A stretch of 64,000 bases of DNA from VXNE01 sp965261535 (lineage in GTDB: Bacteria > Pseudomonadota > Gammaproteobacteria > Pseudomonadales > Azotimanducaceae), in NCBI GenBank assembly GCA_965261535.1, contig OZ253469.1:186001-250000 (forward strand). Reading direction: 5' to 3'. Made by a program: the position numbers and the translations under genes. A model generated the notes under the pieces. The model was given only the letters and a program-made list of their open reading frames with translations. It did not search any database and was not told where the DNA came from. Below are positions 26,280 through 34,357 of the stretch, piece by piece (within the stretch, counting starts at the first letter, position 1; every line of letters begins with the position of its first letter).

Positions 26280-27344
26280 TCAGCGGTTCGGTCCCCGCGC
26301 CTGCGGGTACGGCTGCCAGCGCCGCAGCTTCGTCCTCGGCAACACCGAGGGATTCACTGCGCTGCGGGGCCAGAGACCCTGAAGCACCGTTGCCAGTTCC
26401 CTGCCGAGCCGGCGGCGCGTCTCCGGCCCCATGCGGGCCGATGCCGAGGCCATGTGCGGCGTACAAGCCACGTTGTCCATGTGCAGCAAGGGGTTGTTGG
26501 TCGACACCGGCTCCTGCTCGAAAACGTCGAGCGCCGCGCCGGCGATCGCCTTCGACTCGAGGGCGCGGATCAACGCTTCTTCATCTACCGTCTTGCCGCG
26601 CCCGTTGTTGATGAACAGGGCAGAATCCTTCATGCGGGCGAAATGCTCGTCGGACAGAAAGTGATCGGTCTCGGCGTTGTGCGGCGCGTGCATCGACACG
26701 AAATCGGAGCGTTCAAGCAGTTCGAACAGGCTCGTTATCGGCTCTACATTGGCCTCGGTCATCTCCAGTTCTCCAACGAATGGGTCATAGGCGATGACGC
26801 GCAATCCGAATACATGGCAGCGCCGGGCAACCGCCTTGGCGACGTTGCCGAACGAAATCAGACCGATCGTACAGCCCCGGAGTCTCGGAATATCATCATG
26901 GTAGGGTCGCCCTTCGCGCCAGCGGCCGTCCTTGGTCATCTGGTGCATGAGCAGCAACCTGCGGTGGGCCGCGAGCAATAGCATCATGGTGTGGTCGGCG
27001 ACCTCGTCGATGAACACATCGGGAACGTTGGTGACCACGATGTCGTGATCCGTGGCTGCATCCACATCGACGGGGTCGGCCCCGACGCTGCCGAGGCCGA
27101 TGACCACGCATCTGTTCAGGTTCGAGATGATGTGGCGATTGAGATAGCGCCCGCGCGCGATCAGCGCGTCGGCGTCGTCCTTGACGGCCGCGATGAATTC
27201 ATCGTCGCTCTGGGCCGGCACCTCGATGATCTCGGCGCCAATCGCATCCAGCGCATCCCGTTCCATTGTGAATTTTGACTCGGCCCTGTCGTACGTGGGG
27301 CCGCCTTGCGCCTGAACCATTACCGTGGGTTTGCGGTCGGTCAT
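26280..27344 (-). CDS. D-isomer-specific 2-hydroxyacid dehydrogenase
   Basis: A 354-residue NAD(P)-dependent dehydrogenase converting 2-keto acids and D-2-hydroxyacids, or a close relative such as a phosphoglycerate/glyoxylate reductase. The Rossmann motif is GCTIGLISFGNVAKAVA; the catalytic Arg, Glu and His are in NNGRGKTVDEEAL, DVFEQEPVS and CTPHMAS. The ATG at 27344 (MTDRKPTVMVQAQG) is the family start; 41 further in-frame codons upstream look unrelated. It lies downstream of the Lrp-type regulator on the same strand with a 150-bp gap. The substrate is unknown. Confidence 0.88.
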   Translation of the reverse strand: MTDRKPTVMVQAQGGPTYDRAESKFTMERDALDAIGAEIIEVPAQSDDEFIAAVKDDADALIARGRYLNRHIISNLNRCVVIGLGSVGADPVDVDAATDHDIVVTNVPDVFIDEVADHTMMLLLAAHRRLLLMHQMTKDGRWREGRPYHDDIPRLRGCTIGLISFGNVAKAVARRCHVFGLRVIAYDPFVGELEMTEANVEPITSLFELLERSDFVSMHAPHNAETDHFLSDEHFARMKDSALFINNGRGKTVDEEALIRALESKAIAGAALDVFEQEPVSTNNPLLHMDNVACTPHMASASARMGPETRRRLGRELATVLQGLWPRSAVNPSVLPRTKLRRWQPYPQARGPNR

Positions 27345-27496
27345 AGTTACTCGCTTGTCTCCCTGGGGTGAAAAGGTGAGGCGGAATCCGTATCGGAACG
27401 CCGGTCGCGCTAAAGCGTACTGCGGCAGGCCCCGACAAAGCCAGCCCGGTTGTTGGCGGCGGGTCACGATGATCGACCAGCCACCAAGCAGCCGGC

Positions 27497-27952
27497 CTAT
27501 ACCGGCAATGCCCGCGACTGCTTGATCTCGGCGAGGCTAAAGCTCGACTCCAGGTTCGACACGCCCGGATAGCGCAGGATGCTCCGCATGACCAGATCCG
27601 AAAAGTGATCCATGTCGCGCGCGACGACTTTCATCAGGTAGTCGTGCGAGCCGCTCATGGCGTGGCACTCGACGATATGGGGCTCGTCCTGCACGCGCTG
27701 GTGAAATTCCGTTCGCTGCCCGGGCCGCTTCTCCAGAGTGAGATGGACGTAGGCCGTCACCGTCAGTCCCAGCGCGCGTTGATCCACCTTCGCCGCGTAG
27801 CCCTGGATCACGCCGTCGCGCTCGAGGTTCTTGACCCGCCGAAAGCAGGGCGACTCCGACAGGCCGACCCGGGCGGCCAACTCTACATTCGGAAGGCGGC
27901 CGTGTCGCTGCAGCGCTTCCAGGATCTGTCGCTCTACTCGATCCAGAGGCAT
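27497..27952 (-). CDS. Lrp/AsnC family transcriptional regulator
   Basis: A 151-residue regulator with an N-terminal helix-turn-helix (LDRVERQILEALQRHGRL, ELAARVGLSESPCFRRVKNL) and a C-terminal RAM domain (VTAYVHLTLEKR, IVECHAMSGSHDYLMKV). RAM domains bind amino acids and mediate oligomerisation. It is divergent from hpd with a 134-bp AT-rich spacer carrying an inverted repeat, so it probably controls hpd and itself in response to an amino acid, most likely tyrosine or phenylalanine. That ligand is inferred from context only. Confidence 0.9.
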   Translation of the reverse strand: MPLDRVERQILEALQRHGRLPNVELAARVGLSESPCFRRVKNLERDGVIQGYAAKVDQRALGLTVTAYVHLTLEKRPGQRTEFHQRVQDEPHIVECHAMSGSHDYLMKVVARDMDHFSDLVMRSILRYPGVSNLESSFSLAEIKQSRALPV

Positions 27953-27965
27953 TGGAAGAAAACCC

Positions 27966-28010
27966 TCAATATTTCTATATCAAAGCAAGAATACACCTGA
28001 AAATATTTGA
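27966..28010. promoter_or_regulatory. AT-rich inverted repeat between lrp-type gene and hpd
   Basis: TCAATATTT at 27966-27974 and AAATATTTGA at 28001-28010 form an almost perfect inverted repeat whose half-sites are about 35 bp apart, in an otherwise GC-rich genome. The spacer is AT-rich. This is the expected layout of Lrp-family binding sites wrapping a divergent promoter. Confidence 0.5.
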
Positions 28011-28086
28011 AGAGAGACAAAATAGGTGAATTCCTGCTGCGTGCGTCCTCTAGGATCACACCATGATCGCAAAGGAAGGTGCAGTC

Positions 28087-29232
28087 ATGGAAGCGCATGG
28101 CCAAGTCGGGACGCTCGCCAACCCCATGGGAGTTGATGGCTTCGAGTTCGTCGAGTTCTCCGCTCCGGAAACGGGAGTCCTGGAGCCGGTCTTCGAGTTG
28201 CTCGGATTTGAACGGGTCGCCCTGCATCGGTCGAAGTCGGTGGAGTTGTGGCGCCAGGGAGACATCAACTTCATCGTCAACTACGAGCCGAAAACCCCCG
28301 CCTGGTATTTCGCGCAGGAGCACGGGCCGTGCGCCTGCGGCCTCGCCTTCCGCGTTAGCAGCGCCCGTCGCGCCTACGCGCGCGCGCTGCGACTCGGGGG
28401 CGAGCCGATCGACAACCCCTGCGGCCCCATGGAACTGCGCCTGCCGGGCATCCGGGGCATCGGCGGCGCGGCCTTGTACCTCATAGACCGCTGGGAGGAC
28501 GGGAACAGCATCTATGACATCGACTTCGCGTACGTAGACCCTGCCGACCGGCATCCAACGGGCGTCGGCCTGCAGGTCATCGACCACCTGACGCACAACG
28601 TCTACCACGGCCGCATGGATTATTGGGCGAGCTACTATGAAAGGCTGTTCAACTTCCGAGAGATCCGGCGTTTCGAAATCAGGGGTCAGGAGACCGGTCT
28701 GGTTTCCCGCGCCATGACCGCGCCCGACGGCAAGATACGCATCCCGCTGAACGAGGAAGCGGCCGCGCTCTCGAAGTCCGGGCGCAGCGGCCAGATAGAG
28801 GAGTTCCTGATCCGCCACCGTGGCGAAGGCATTCAGCACGTCGCTTTCGGCTGCGACGACCTGATGGCGACCTGCGATCGACTCCGCGCCCGGGGTGTGC
28901 CATTCATGGAACCGCCGCCTCCAGCCTATTATGAAGCGTTGGACCAGCGGCTACCGGGACACGGCGAGCCCGTCGCCGAGCTGGCACAACGCGGCATCCT
29001 GCTGGACGGCTCCACGGACGGCGAGCCCAGACTGCTGTTACAGATCTTCTCCGCCGACCTCATCGGCCCAACCTTCTTCGAGTTCATCCAGCGCAAACGC
29101 GACGACGGCTTCGGCGAGGGCAACTTCCAAGCGCTGTTCGAAGCGATCGAACGCGACCAGCTCTGTCGCCCGCAGGAGCGCCCGGGGGCACTCCCCGCAA
29201 GAGATAAATCCGCCCTCGAGGGAGTCGCATGA
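28087..29232 (+). CDS. hpd: 4-hydroxyphenylpyruvate dioxygenase
   Basis: A 381-residue non-heme iron dioxygenase that converts 4-hydroxyphenylpyruvate to homogentisate in tyrosine degradation. The two vicinal-oxygen-chelate domains are present; the iron ligands are His in DHLTHNVYHG, His in GIQHVAFGCDD and Glu in TFFEFIQRKRDDGFGEGNF. The ATG at 28087 fits the family; another in-frame ATG at 28063 is possible. The next gene starts inside its stop codon (ATGA), so they form an operon. The divergent Lrp-type regulator is the likely controller. No homogentisate dioxygenase gene lies in this window. Confidence 0.93.
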   Translation: MEAHGQVGTLANPMGVDGFEFVEFSAPETGVLEPVFELLGFERVALHRSKSVELWRQGDINFIVNYEPKTPAWYFAQEHGPCACGLAFRVSSARRAYARALRLGGEPIDNPCGPMELRLPGIRGIGGAALYLIDRWEDGNSIYDIDFAYVDPADRHPTGVGLQVIDHLTHNVYHGRMDYWASYYERLFNFREIRRFEIRGQETGLVSRAMTAPDGKIRIPLNEEAAALSKSGRSGQIEEFLIRHRGEGIQHVAFGCDDLMATCDRLRARGVPFMEPPPPAYYEALDQRLPGHGEPVAELAQRGILLDGSTDGEPRLLLQIFSADLIGPTFFEFIQRKRDDGFGEGNFQALFEAIERDQLCRPQERPGALPARDKSALEGVA

Positions 29233-29801
29233 ACCTCAAACGCATACACCACGTCGCCTACCGCTGCAACGACGCCAAGGAGACCGTCGACTTCTACCGC
29301 GACGTGTTGGGAATGGAATTCCAGCTCGCTTTCGCCGAGGACGAGGTGCCCTCGACGCGAGAACCGGACCCCTACATGCACGTCTTTCTCGACGCCGGCA
29401 TGGGCAACGTGCTCGCCTTTTTCGAATTGCCCAACGCGCCGCCGATGGGAAAAGACCCGAACACGCCGACATGGGTGCAGCACATCGCCTTCGAGGTAAG
29501 CGACGCAGGCGCCCTCGCCGCCGCCAGAGAACGCGTCGAAGCCGCGGGTCTCGAAGTGATCGGTCCCATCGACCACGGTCTCTTCGACTCCATCTACTTC
29601 TTCGACCCCAACGGCCACCGCCTGGAAATCGCCGCCAACAAGGGCAGCGCCGAAGATCGGGTCCGCGCGCGCGCCGTCGCCGACGCCATGCTGGACGAGT
29701 GGACCCGGACCAAGCGCGCGCCGAAACACGCGCGCTGGCTGCATACGCCTACAAACGAAGGTCAGCCTGATTTCGACCAGATGCCCGAGCGCGAAGCATA
29801 A
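29229..29801 (+). CDS. VOC-family (glyoxalase/dioxygenase-fold) protein
   Basis: A 190-residue vicinal-oxygen-chelate protein. It opens with KRIHHVAYRCNDAKETVDFY, carries WVQHIAFEVSD and ends with YFFDPNGHRLEIAANKG, giving the His/His/Glu set of metal ligands expected in the fold, plus a 45-residue tail. The ATGA overlap with hpd suggests a role in the same pathway. Members include glyoxalases, extradiol dioxygenases and epimerases, so the reaction cannot be assigned. Confidence 0.82.
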   Translation: MNLKRIHHVAYRCNDAKETVDFYRDVLGMEFQLAFAEDEVPSTREPDPYMHVFLDAGMGNVLAFFELPNAPPMGKDPNTPTWVQHIAFEVSDAGALAAARERVEAAGLEVIGPIDHGLFDSIYFFDPNGHRLEIAANKGSAEDRVRARAVADAMLDEWTRTKRAPKHARWLHTPTNEGQPDFDQMPEREA

Positions 29802-29806
29802 GGACC

Positions 29807-29822
29807 GCCCGGACCGCCGGGC
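29807..29822. terminator. Short GC hairpin after the hpd operon
   Basis: GCCCGG-ACCG-CCGGGC is a perfect 6-bp inverted repeat 5 bp after the VOC stop codon. There is no following T-run, so it may aid termination or RNA stability rather than act as a full intrinsic terminator. Confidence 0.3.
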
Positions 29823-29848
29823 ATCCCTAGCCCCGCGCGGCGTGTTCC

Positions 29849-30647
29849 TCAATCGCCCAGGCCGGCACCGGTTTGCGTTACTACCAGGTCGACCACCGCA
29901 CGCGGAGCTTCCCGCTCGCCTGCGCCTTCCAGGCGGCGCAGGCGGTACAGATCGATCTGCTCGTCCGCACTCGCCCCTTCCCGCACGATGTCGAGGCTGT
30001 GACAAAGCTCGGCTTCGCAACCCAGCGCGCGGGCATCGTCCATGAGCGCCTCAACCAGCGCTTCCAGTTCATCCGCGATATCGATCCGTCCGCCGCGGCG
30101 GGTGTCGCAAGGAAGGCCAGCATGCCGTATCGCTGCGCGAGCCACTTGTTTTCCGCGATGATCTCTGTCGGCGGCTCAGCCGGCAGGGCGTCGGCGCGGT
30201 CCAGACGCAGCAGCATCCGGATCAGACAGGCGGACATGGCGGCGATGCACAACGCGTCCTGGATACGCGGACAGACATCACAGATGCGCAGTTCCACCGT
30301 GGGGTACTTTTTTGAAGGCCGGATATCCCGCCAGATCTCGCTGCCGTCGCCGATGAAGTCCAGGCGCCGGTACGCATCCACAAGCGCATCGTATTCCGAA
30401 CGGGAATGGAGCGGCCCGGGTATGCTCGTGCGGGGCATCGCTTCGAACAGATTGAGCCGTCCGCACTTGAACCCCGATTCGCGGGCGTCGTAGAACGGCG
30501 ATCTGGGAGCGGAGAAACTCGTGCACGACTTCATGCGAACCCGAATCGGCAGCGCAACAGGTCCCTGGAACGAAGATCGACCAGGAAGAATCCCTCCTCG
30601 ATACCAAGCGTAATCGGGAGGTCGTCGTCGCTGTCGGATCGGCTCAT
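29849..30647 (-). pseudogene. Decayed carboxylate-amine ligase (YbdK/GCS2 family)
   Basis: Pieces of a glutamate-cysteine-ligase-2 type protein lie in order but in different frames. The start at 30647 reads DLPITLGIEEGFFLVD; then EVVHEFLRSQIAVL in a second frame; then, after loss of the central region, SPFYDARESGFKCGRLNLFE, EIWRDIRPSKKYPTVELRI and ENKWLAQRYGM in a third; finally DIADELEALVEALMDDARAL and ADEQIDLYRLRRLEG in another, with a stop near 29849. At least three frameshifts and a large internal deletion make it non-functional. The intact enzyme couples an amine to a glutamate-like carboxylate using ATP. Confidence 0.85.
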
Positions 30648-30839
30648 GGCCGGGCGTCGTCTGGAAATGGGCATTGCTGCAGGCAACGGCGCCAGGACTC
30701 GGTAAATCACACAACGGGGAATGCCCGCGCTTGCGCCGAGTCGTCAAACGCCATCGAATCGATAGCAATCGATGGCGGGTGTTGGTAAAAACCGCCTGAT
30801 CTGTCAATCTAGCGCTCGGTCCAGGGAGGCCCAACAGTC

Positions 30840-31757
30840 ATGAAGATCGGTATTTACGGCGGCAATGTCAGACGCAATGCGGCGCTCACCAGTCTCGTCG
30901 ACGAGATCGCGCGATTCGAAGACGCGGGCTTCAACAGTTATTGGATGCCCCAGGTGGGAACCTTCGATGCGCTGACGATGATCGCGCTTGCCGGCCAGCG
31001 GACCAGTGCCATAGAACTTGGCACCGCCGTCGTGCCGACGTACCCCCGGCACCCGAACGCCCTCGCCCAGCAAGCGGCCACGGTCAACGCGCTCGCCGGC
31101 GGACGACTCGTCCTGGGCATCGGGCCGTCGCACGCGCCGGGCATCGAAGCGCTCGGATTGCAGTACGAAAGCCCGGCGCGACACATCCGCGAATACGTGA
31201 CGGTTCTCAAGTCGCTGGCCGACGACGGCAGGGTCGACTTCGACGGCAGCATGTATTGCATCCGGACCGGGTTTGCCTGCCCGGACGCCGCACCGTTTCC
31301 CGTCATAGTCTCCGCCCTCGCCCCCTTGATGCTGAAGGCGGCTGGCGAAGTCGCCGATGGCACGGTGACCTGGATGGTCGGCAAGAACACCATCGCCAAT
31401 CACACGGCGCCCCGGATCAGGAAAGCCGCGGCCGCCGCGGGCCGTCCCGCCCCCCGCATCGTCGTCGGGCTGCCGGTCTGCGTACACGACGACCGCGAGC
31501 AGGCCACGGCGCGGTCCGTACAGATCTTCAGCGGCTACGGCAATTTGCCGAACTACCGGCGGCAACTCGACGCAGAAGGACTGGAACAGGCGGGTGAGGT
31601 TGCCGTAGTGGGCAATGAAGACCAGGTTACAGAGGCCCTCGCCTCGTACTTCGACGCCGGCGCTACGGAAGTCATCGCCAGCGTATATCCTGCCGGAGAC
31701 GACAGCCGAGGTTCATTCGCGCGAACCCACGCACTGCTGACACGCCTGTTGAAGTGA
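30840..31757 (+). CDS. LLM-class oxidoreductase, probably F420-dependent
   Basis: A 305-residue luciferase-like protein: MKIGIYGGNVRRNAALTSL, FEDAGFNSYWMPQVGTFDAL, IELGTAVVPTYPRHPNALAQ, LAGGRLVLGIGPSH and a C-terminal ATEVIASVYPAG. The overall pattern matches the actinobacterial-type F420-dependent subfamily with TIGR03564-like features, though cofactor use cannot be proved. A GGGAGG-type ribosome site precedes the ATG. It is a single gene between a decayed ligase and a 316-bp spacer. Confidence 0.85.
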   Translation: MKIGIYGGNVRRNAALTSLVDEIARFEDAGFNSYWMPQVGTFDALTMIALAGQRTSAIELGTAVVPTYPRHPNALAQQAATVNALAGGRLVLGIGPSHAPGIEALGLQYESPARHIREYVTVLKSLADDGRVDFDGSMYCIRTGFACPDAAPFPVIVSALAPLMLKAAGEVADGTVTWMVGKNTIANHTAPRIRKAAAAAGRPAPRIVVGLPVCVHDDREQATARSVQIFSGYGNLPNYRRQLDAEGLEQAGEVAVVGNEDQVTEALASYFDAGATEVIASVYPAGDDSRGSFARTHALLTRLLK

Positions 31758-32073
31758 CGGCACCTGGCCCGGTACTTCTGCCCCCGCGAGTCGTCGCGCC
31801 ACGGCGAGTTCGGCTCCATGCGCCGAGCTATCGCCCGGTCGTCCGCGCGGCACGATAGTTCCGCGCAGAGGCGCCTGGCCGTAACATTGATCGAGTCCCC
31901 ATCAGAAGCGATGCAGCCATCGTGTTTTATCGGTGCGTCTGCGATCCTCCTCCGGTCGCCAATAGGGTAGCGACAGGCGCTTTCGCCTTCTAACACCCTG
32001 CGTTTCGATTATTGCGTTTATCGCACCAAATCCGCTATCGTCTCCTCAACCACAGCACAGCCACTGAAACGAC
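31758..32073. other. Intergenic spacer, nothing recognised
   Basis: This 316-bp stretch has no frame resembling a protein and no RNA gene that I can see. Toward its right end it becomes AT-richer (GATTATTGCGTTTATCGC), which could hold the promoter of the downstream antitoxin-like gene. Confidence 0.5.
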
Positions 32074-32526
32074 ATGCCCTCGCCTTCCCGATCCCTCGCA
32101 CCATCCAGCGCCGAGATTGAAGCGGCCCGCGCTTCCCGCGATCGCCTTACCTCATTCCTGCACACCGGTCGCCCTTTGACGATCCATGTAGCCAACGCTG
32201 GTGGCGAGGACATCGTCGAACTGCCCGCAACGGCGGCAGAACTGCTGCTGGAGATCCTCGACGACATGGCTGCGGGCAGCGCCGTGGCCGTGCTCCGTAC
32301 GGACGCCGAACTGACCACGCAGCAGGCCGCCAATTTCCTGAACGTCTCCCGCCCCTTCCTCGTCGGGCTCCTCGAAGCAGGCACAGTTCCATTCCGCAAG
32401 GTCGGGACGCACCGTCGCGTCCGTTTCGAAGATCTGCGCCGTTACAAGGACGCGACGGACGACGCCCGGCGTGGAGCACTCGACGAACTCGCCGCAGATG
32501 CCCAGGACCTGCGCATGGGCTATTGA
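32074..32526 (+). CDS. Helix-turn-helix antitoxin of a PIN pair (excisionase-like)
   Basis: A 150-residue protein with a MerR/excisionase-type helix-turn-helix: ELTTQQAANFLNVSRPFLV, then LLEAGTVPFRKVGTHRRVRF, with RYKDATDDARRGALDELAAD after it. This architecture is commonly the DNA-binding antitoxin of a PIN-domain toxin encoded just downstream, and such a gene follows here, frameshifted. The N-terminal 90 residues (IHVANAGGEDIVELPATAAE) are typical of this antitoxin group. With its toxin broken it may persist as an orphan. Confidence 0.8.
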   Translation: MPSPSRSLAPSSAEIEAARASRDRLTSFLHTGRPLTIHVANAGGEDIVELPATAAELLLEILDDMAAGSAVAVLRTDAELTTQQAANFLNVSRPFLVGLLEAGTVPFRKVGTHRRVRFEDLRRYKDATDDARRGALDELAADAQDLRMGY

Positions 32527-33094
32527 GCCTCGCCGCCCACCGTCGTCTTCCTCGACACCTCCGTTCTCTACCCCGCGCCCCTTCGCGATCTCCTGCTCGA
32601 ACTCGCGGTCTCGGACCTTTTCCGCGCGAAGTGGTCCCAGGTTGTCCACCAAGAGTGGATCCGCGCGCTACTCCGCAACCGCCCCGACATCTCCACCGAG
32701 CAACTGGAACGCACGCGAGGGCTGATGGACTCCCATGTCCGCGACGCTCTGGTCACCGGGTTCGAGCACCTGATAGACGCCATTCGACTTCCCGACTCCG
32801 ACGACCGCCCACGTCCTCGCGGCCGCCATCCAAGCGGAAGCGGACCTAATCCTGACGGCAAACGTCAAAGACTTCCCCGCAACCGTCCTCTCGGCACATG
32901 GGCTCCAGGCGCTACATCCTGACGTCTTTCTTTCCAGCCTTTGCCGCCAAGCACCATCGCAGTTCATAGCCGCCCTGCGCCGGGTCCGCGCGCGCCTGCG
33001 AAACCCGCCCCTTTCCCATCACCAGCATCTCGACGCACTACGCCGGGCCGGACTCAACGTCACGGTGGATCACATCCTGGCGAGGACGACATAG
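32527..33094 (+). pseudogene. PIN-domain toxin, frameshifted and without start codon
   Basis: Immediately after the antitoxin stop, the reading continues PTVVFLDTSVLYPAPLRDLL, VVHQEWIRALL and LIDAIRLPDSDD, a PIN domain of the larger type with its Asp and Glu residues. At 32808-32810 one extra C shifts the frame; from there the correct continuation is HVLAAAIQAEADLILTANVK, DFPATVLSAHGLQALHPDVF and on to a TAG at 33092-33094. No ATG, GTG or TTG opens the first frame. Both defects make a toxin unlikely. Confidence 0.8.
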
Positions 33095-33120
33095 TCGTTC
33101 TCCTCGACGAGCGCAACGAC

Positions 33121-33334
33121 AGTCCGAAACCCGGACGAACCATCGATCCAACGAGATCCCCCTAGCTTCGGCATCACGTGACGTTCAAGCGTCTGCTTCC
33201 GCTGACTGACGTGCTTCGCGTTGCGCCACCGCGGCCGGTTCGACTTGAAGGTTTTCGCGGAGGACTCGCCGAAGGTCGTACCGTCCAGGCTCAGACAGCG
33301 TGCGCATGCGCGCTACGGTCAGTTTTCCCGTCAT
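33121..33334 (-). pseudogene. Tyrosine integrase remnant next to tRNA-Cys
   Basis: The frame from the ATG at 33334 begins MTGKLTVARMRTLSEPGRY, the typical N-terminus of P4-like phage and island integrases. About 25 codons later a different frame reads RPRWRNAKHVSQRKQTLERH, VMPKLG, the start of the integrase core-binding domain. The catalytic domain is absent. The remnant lies 137 bp from the 3' end of tRNA-Cys, a common integration site, so this marks an old island insertion. Confidence 0.7.
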
Positions 33335-33471
33335 GTTTTGTCCACTTTTTACCCGCGTTCCGTGCGAGACAGCACGAAATTCCATGAGATCGACCAAGAG
33401 AAAATTTATCTTGGGGAATCAATTCTTTCGGACATTTGCTGATGCAGAACAAGAACGCATGAGCAGGGGTT

Positions 33472-33545
33472 TGGAGGCTGGAGCCGGGGTCGAACCGGCG
33501 TAGACGGATTTGCAGTCCGCTGCATCACCACTCTGCCATCCAGCC
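33472..33545 (-). tRNA. tRNA-Cys (GCA)
   Basis: A 74-nt cloverleaf on the minus strand: acceptor GGCTGGA pairs with TCCAGCC, D arm GCAGAGTGGTGATGC, anticodon loop with GCA (ACTGCAAAT), T arm GGTTCGACCCC region and an encoded CCA end. It lies downstream of pgsA, as cysT does in many gammaproteobacteria. An integrase remnant sits beyond its 3' end. Confidence 0.95.
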
Positions 33546-33598
33546 GTGCTGCGTCGGGCGCGGCGATACTACCACGCGGTCCTTCCCCGAGTCGTCGC

Positions 33599-34174
33599 TC
33601 AGGTCGTCGGGTCGTGTTTCAGGCCGTCGAGCAAGGTTGGCCACGCGGCGCGCAGATAGGCAATCATCGACCAGATCGTCATCAGCGCCGCCGCGTACAG
33701 CAACATGTATCCGACGATGACCCATGGTCGTTCCAGCAGCGGCGGGTTCGCGAGCAGGACGATGATCGAGAACATCTGCAGGGCCGTCTTGAGCTTGCCG
33801 ATCCAGGAGGCGGCGACCAGCCCGCGGCGGTTCACCTCCGACATCCATTCGCGCAGCGCCGAGATGACTATCTCCCGGCCGATGATGATAACGCCCGGAA
33901 TGGTGAGCCAGAGGTTGGCATGGTTGCCGATCAGCAATACCAGCGCCGTGACGACGATGAGTTTATCCGCCACCGGGTCGAGGAACGCGCCGAACGGCGT
34001 CGTCTGATTCAGCCGCCTGGCCAGATAACCATCCAGCCAGTCGGTAACGGCAGCCGCGGCAAACAGCAGCGCCGCCAGCCAATGCCCCGCGTCGGCGAGC
34101 ACGTAGATCACCGCGAAGATTGGAATGAGGGCGATTCGCGCCCCTGTCACGAGGTTCGGCAGATTGACTTGCAT
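33599..34174 (-). CDS. pgsA: CDP-diacylglycerol-glycerol-3-phosphate phosphatidyltransferase
   Basis: A 191-residue integral membrane enzyme that makes phosphatidylglycerol phosphate. The CDP-alcohol phosphotransferase signature is complete: DWLDGYLARRLNQ then GAFLDPVADK. Several hydrophobic helices surround it. The ATG at 34174 (MQVNLPNLVTGARIALIPIF) is the family start. Between uvrC and tRNA-Cys, the order matches uvrC-pgsA-tRNA of enteric bacteria. The 183 bp separating it from uvrC suggest its own promoter. Confidence 0.95.
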   Translation of the reverse strand: MQVNLPNLVTGARIALIPIFAVIYVLADAGHWLAALLFAAAAVTDWLDGYLARRLNQTTPFGAFLDPVADKLIVVTALVLLIGNHANLWLTIPGVIIIGREIVISALREWMSEVNRRGLVAASWIGKLKTALQMFSIIVLLANPPLLERPWVIVGYMLLYAAALMTIWSMIAYLRAAWPTLLDGLKHDPTT

Positions 34175-34357
34175 GGACGAACATTCTACCGGGCCGCGTC
34201 CCCGAACGCGCGGGTCTACGTGCCCACTAGTGCCACAAAAAAGTCGTCGCCCTGGCGGGCGCCGTGTTTTGCCCCCGCCCAGACCGACCGTCTCGTCCCA
34301 CCGCCCGCCCGTCACCCTGTCGATCTCGCCGCTAGTGCGGCTAGATCGAACAGTCTG

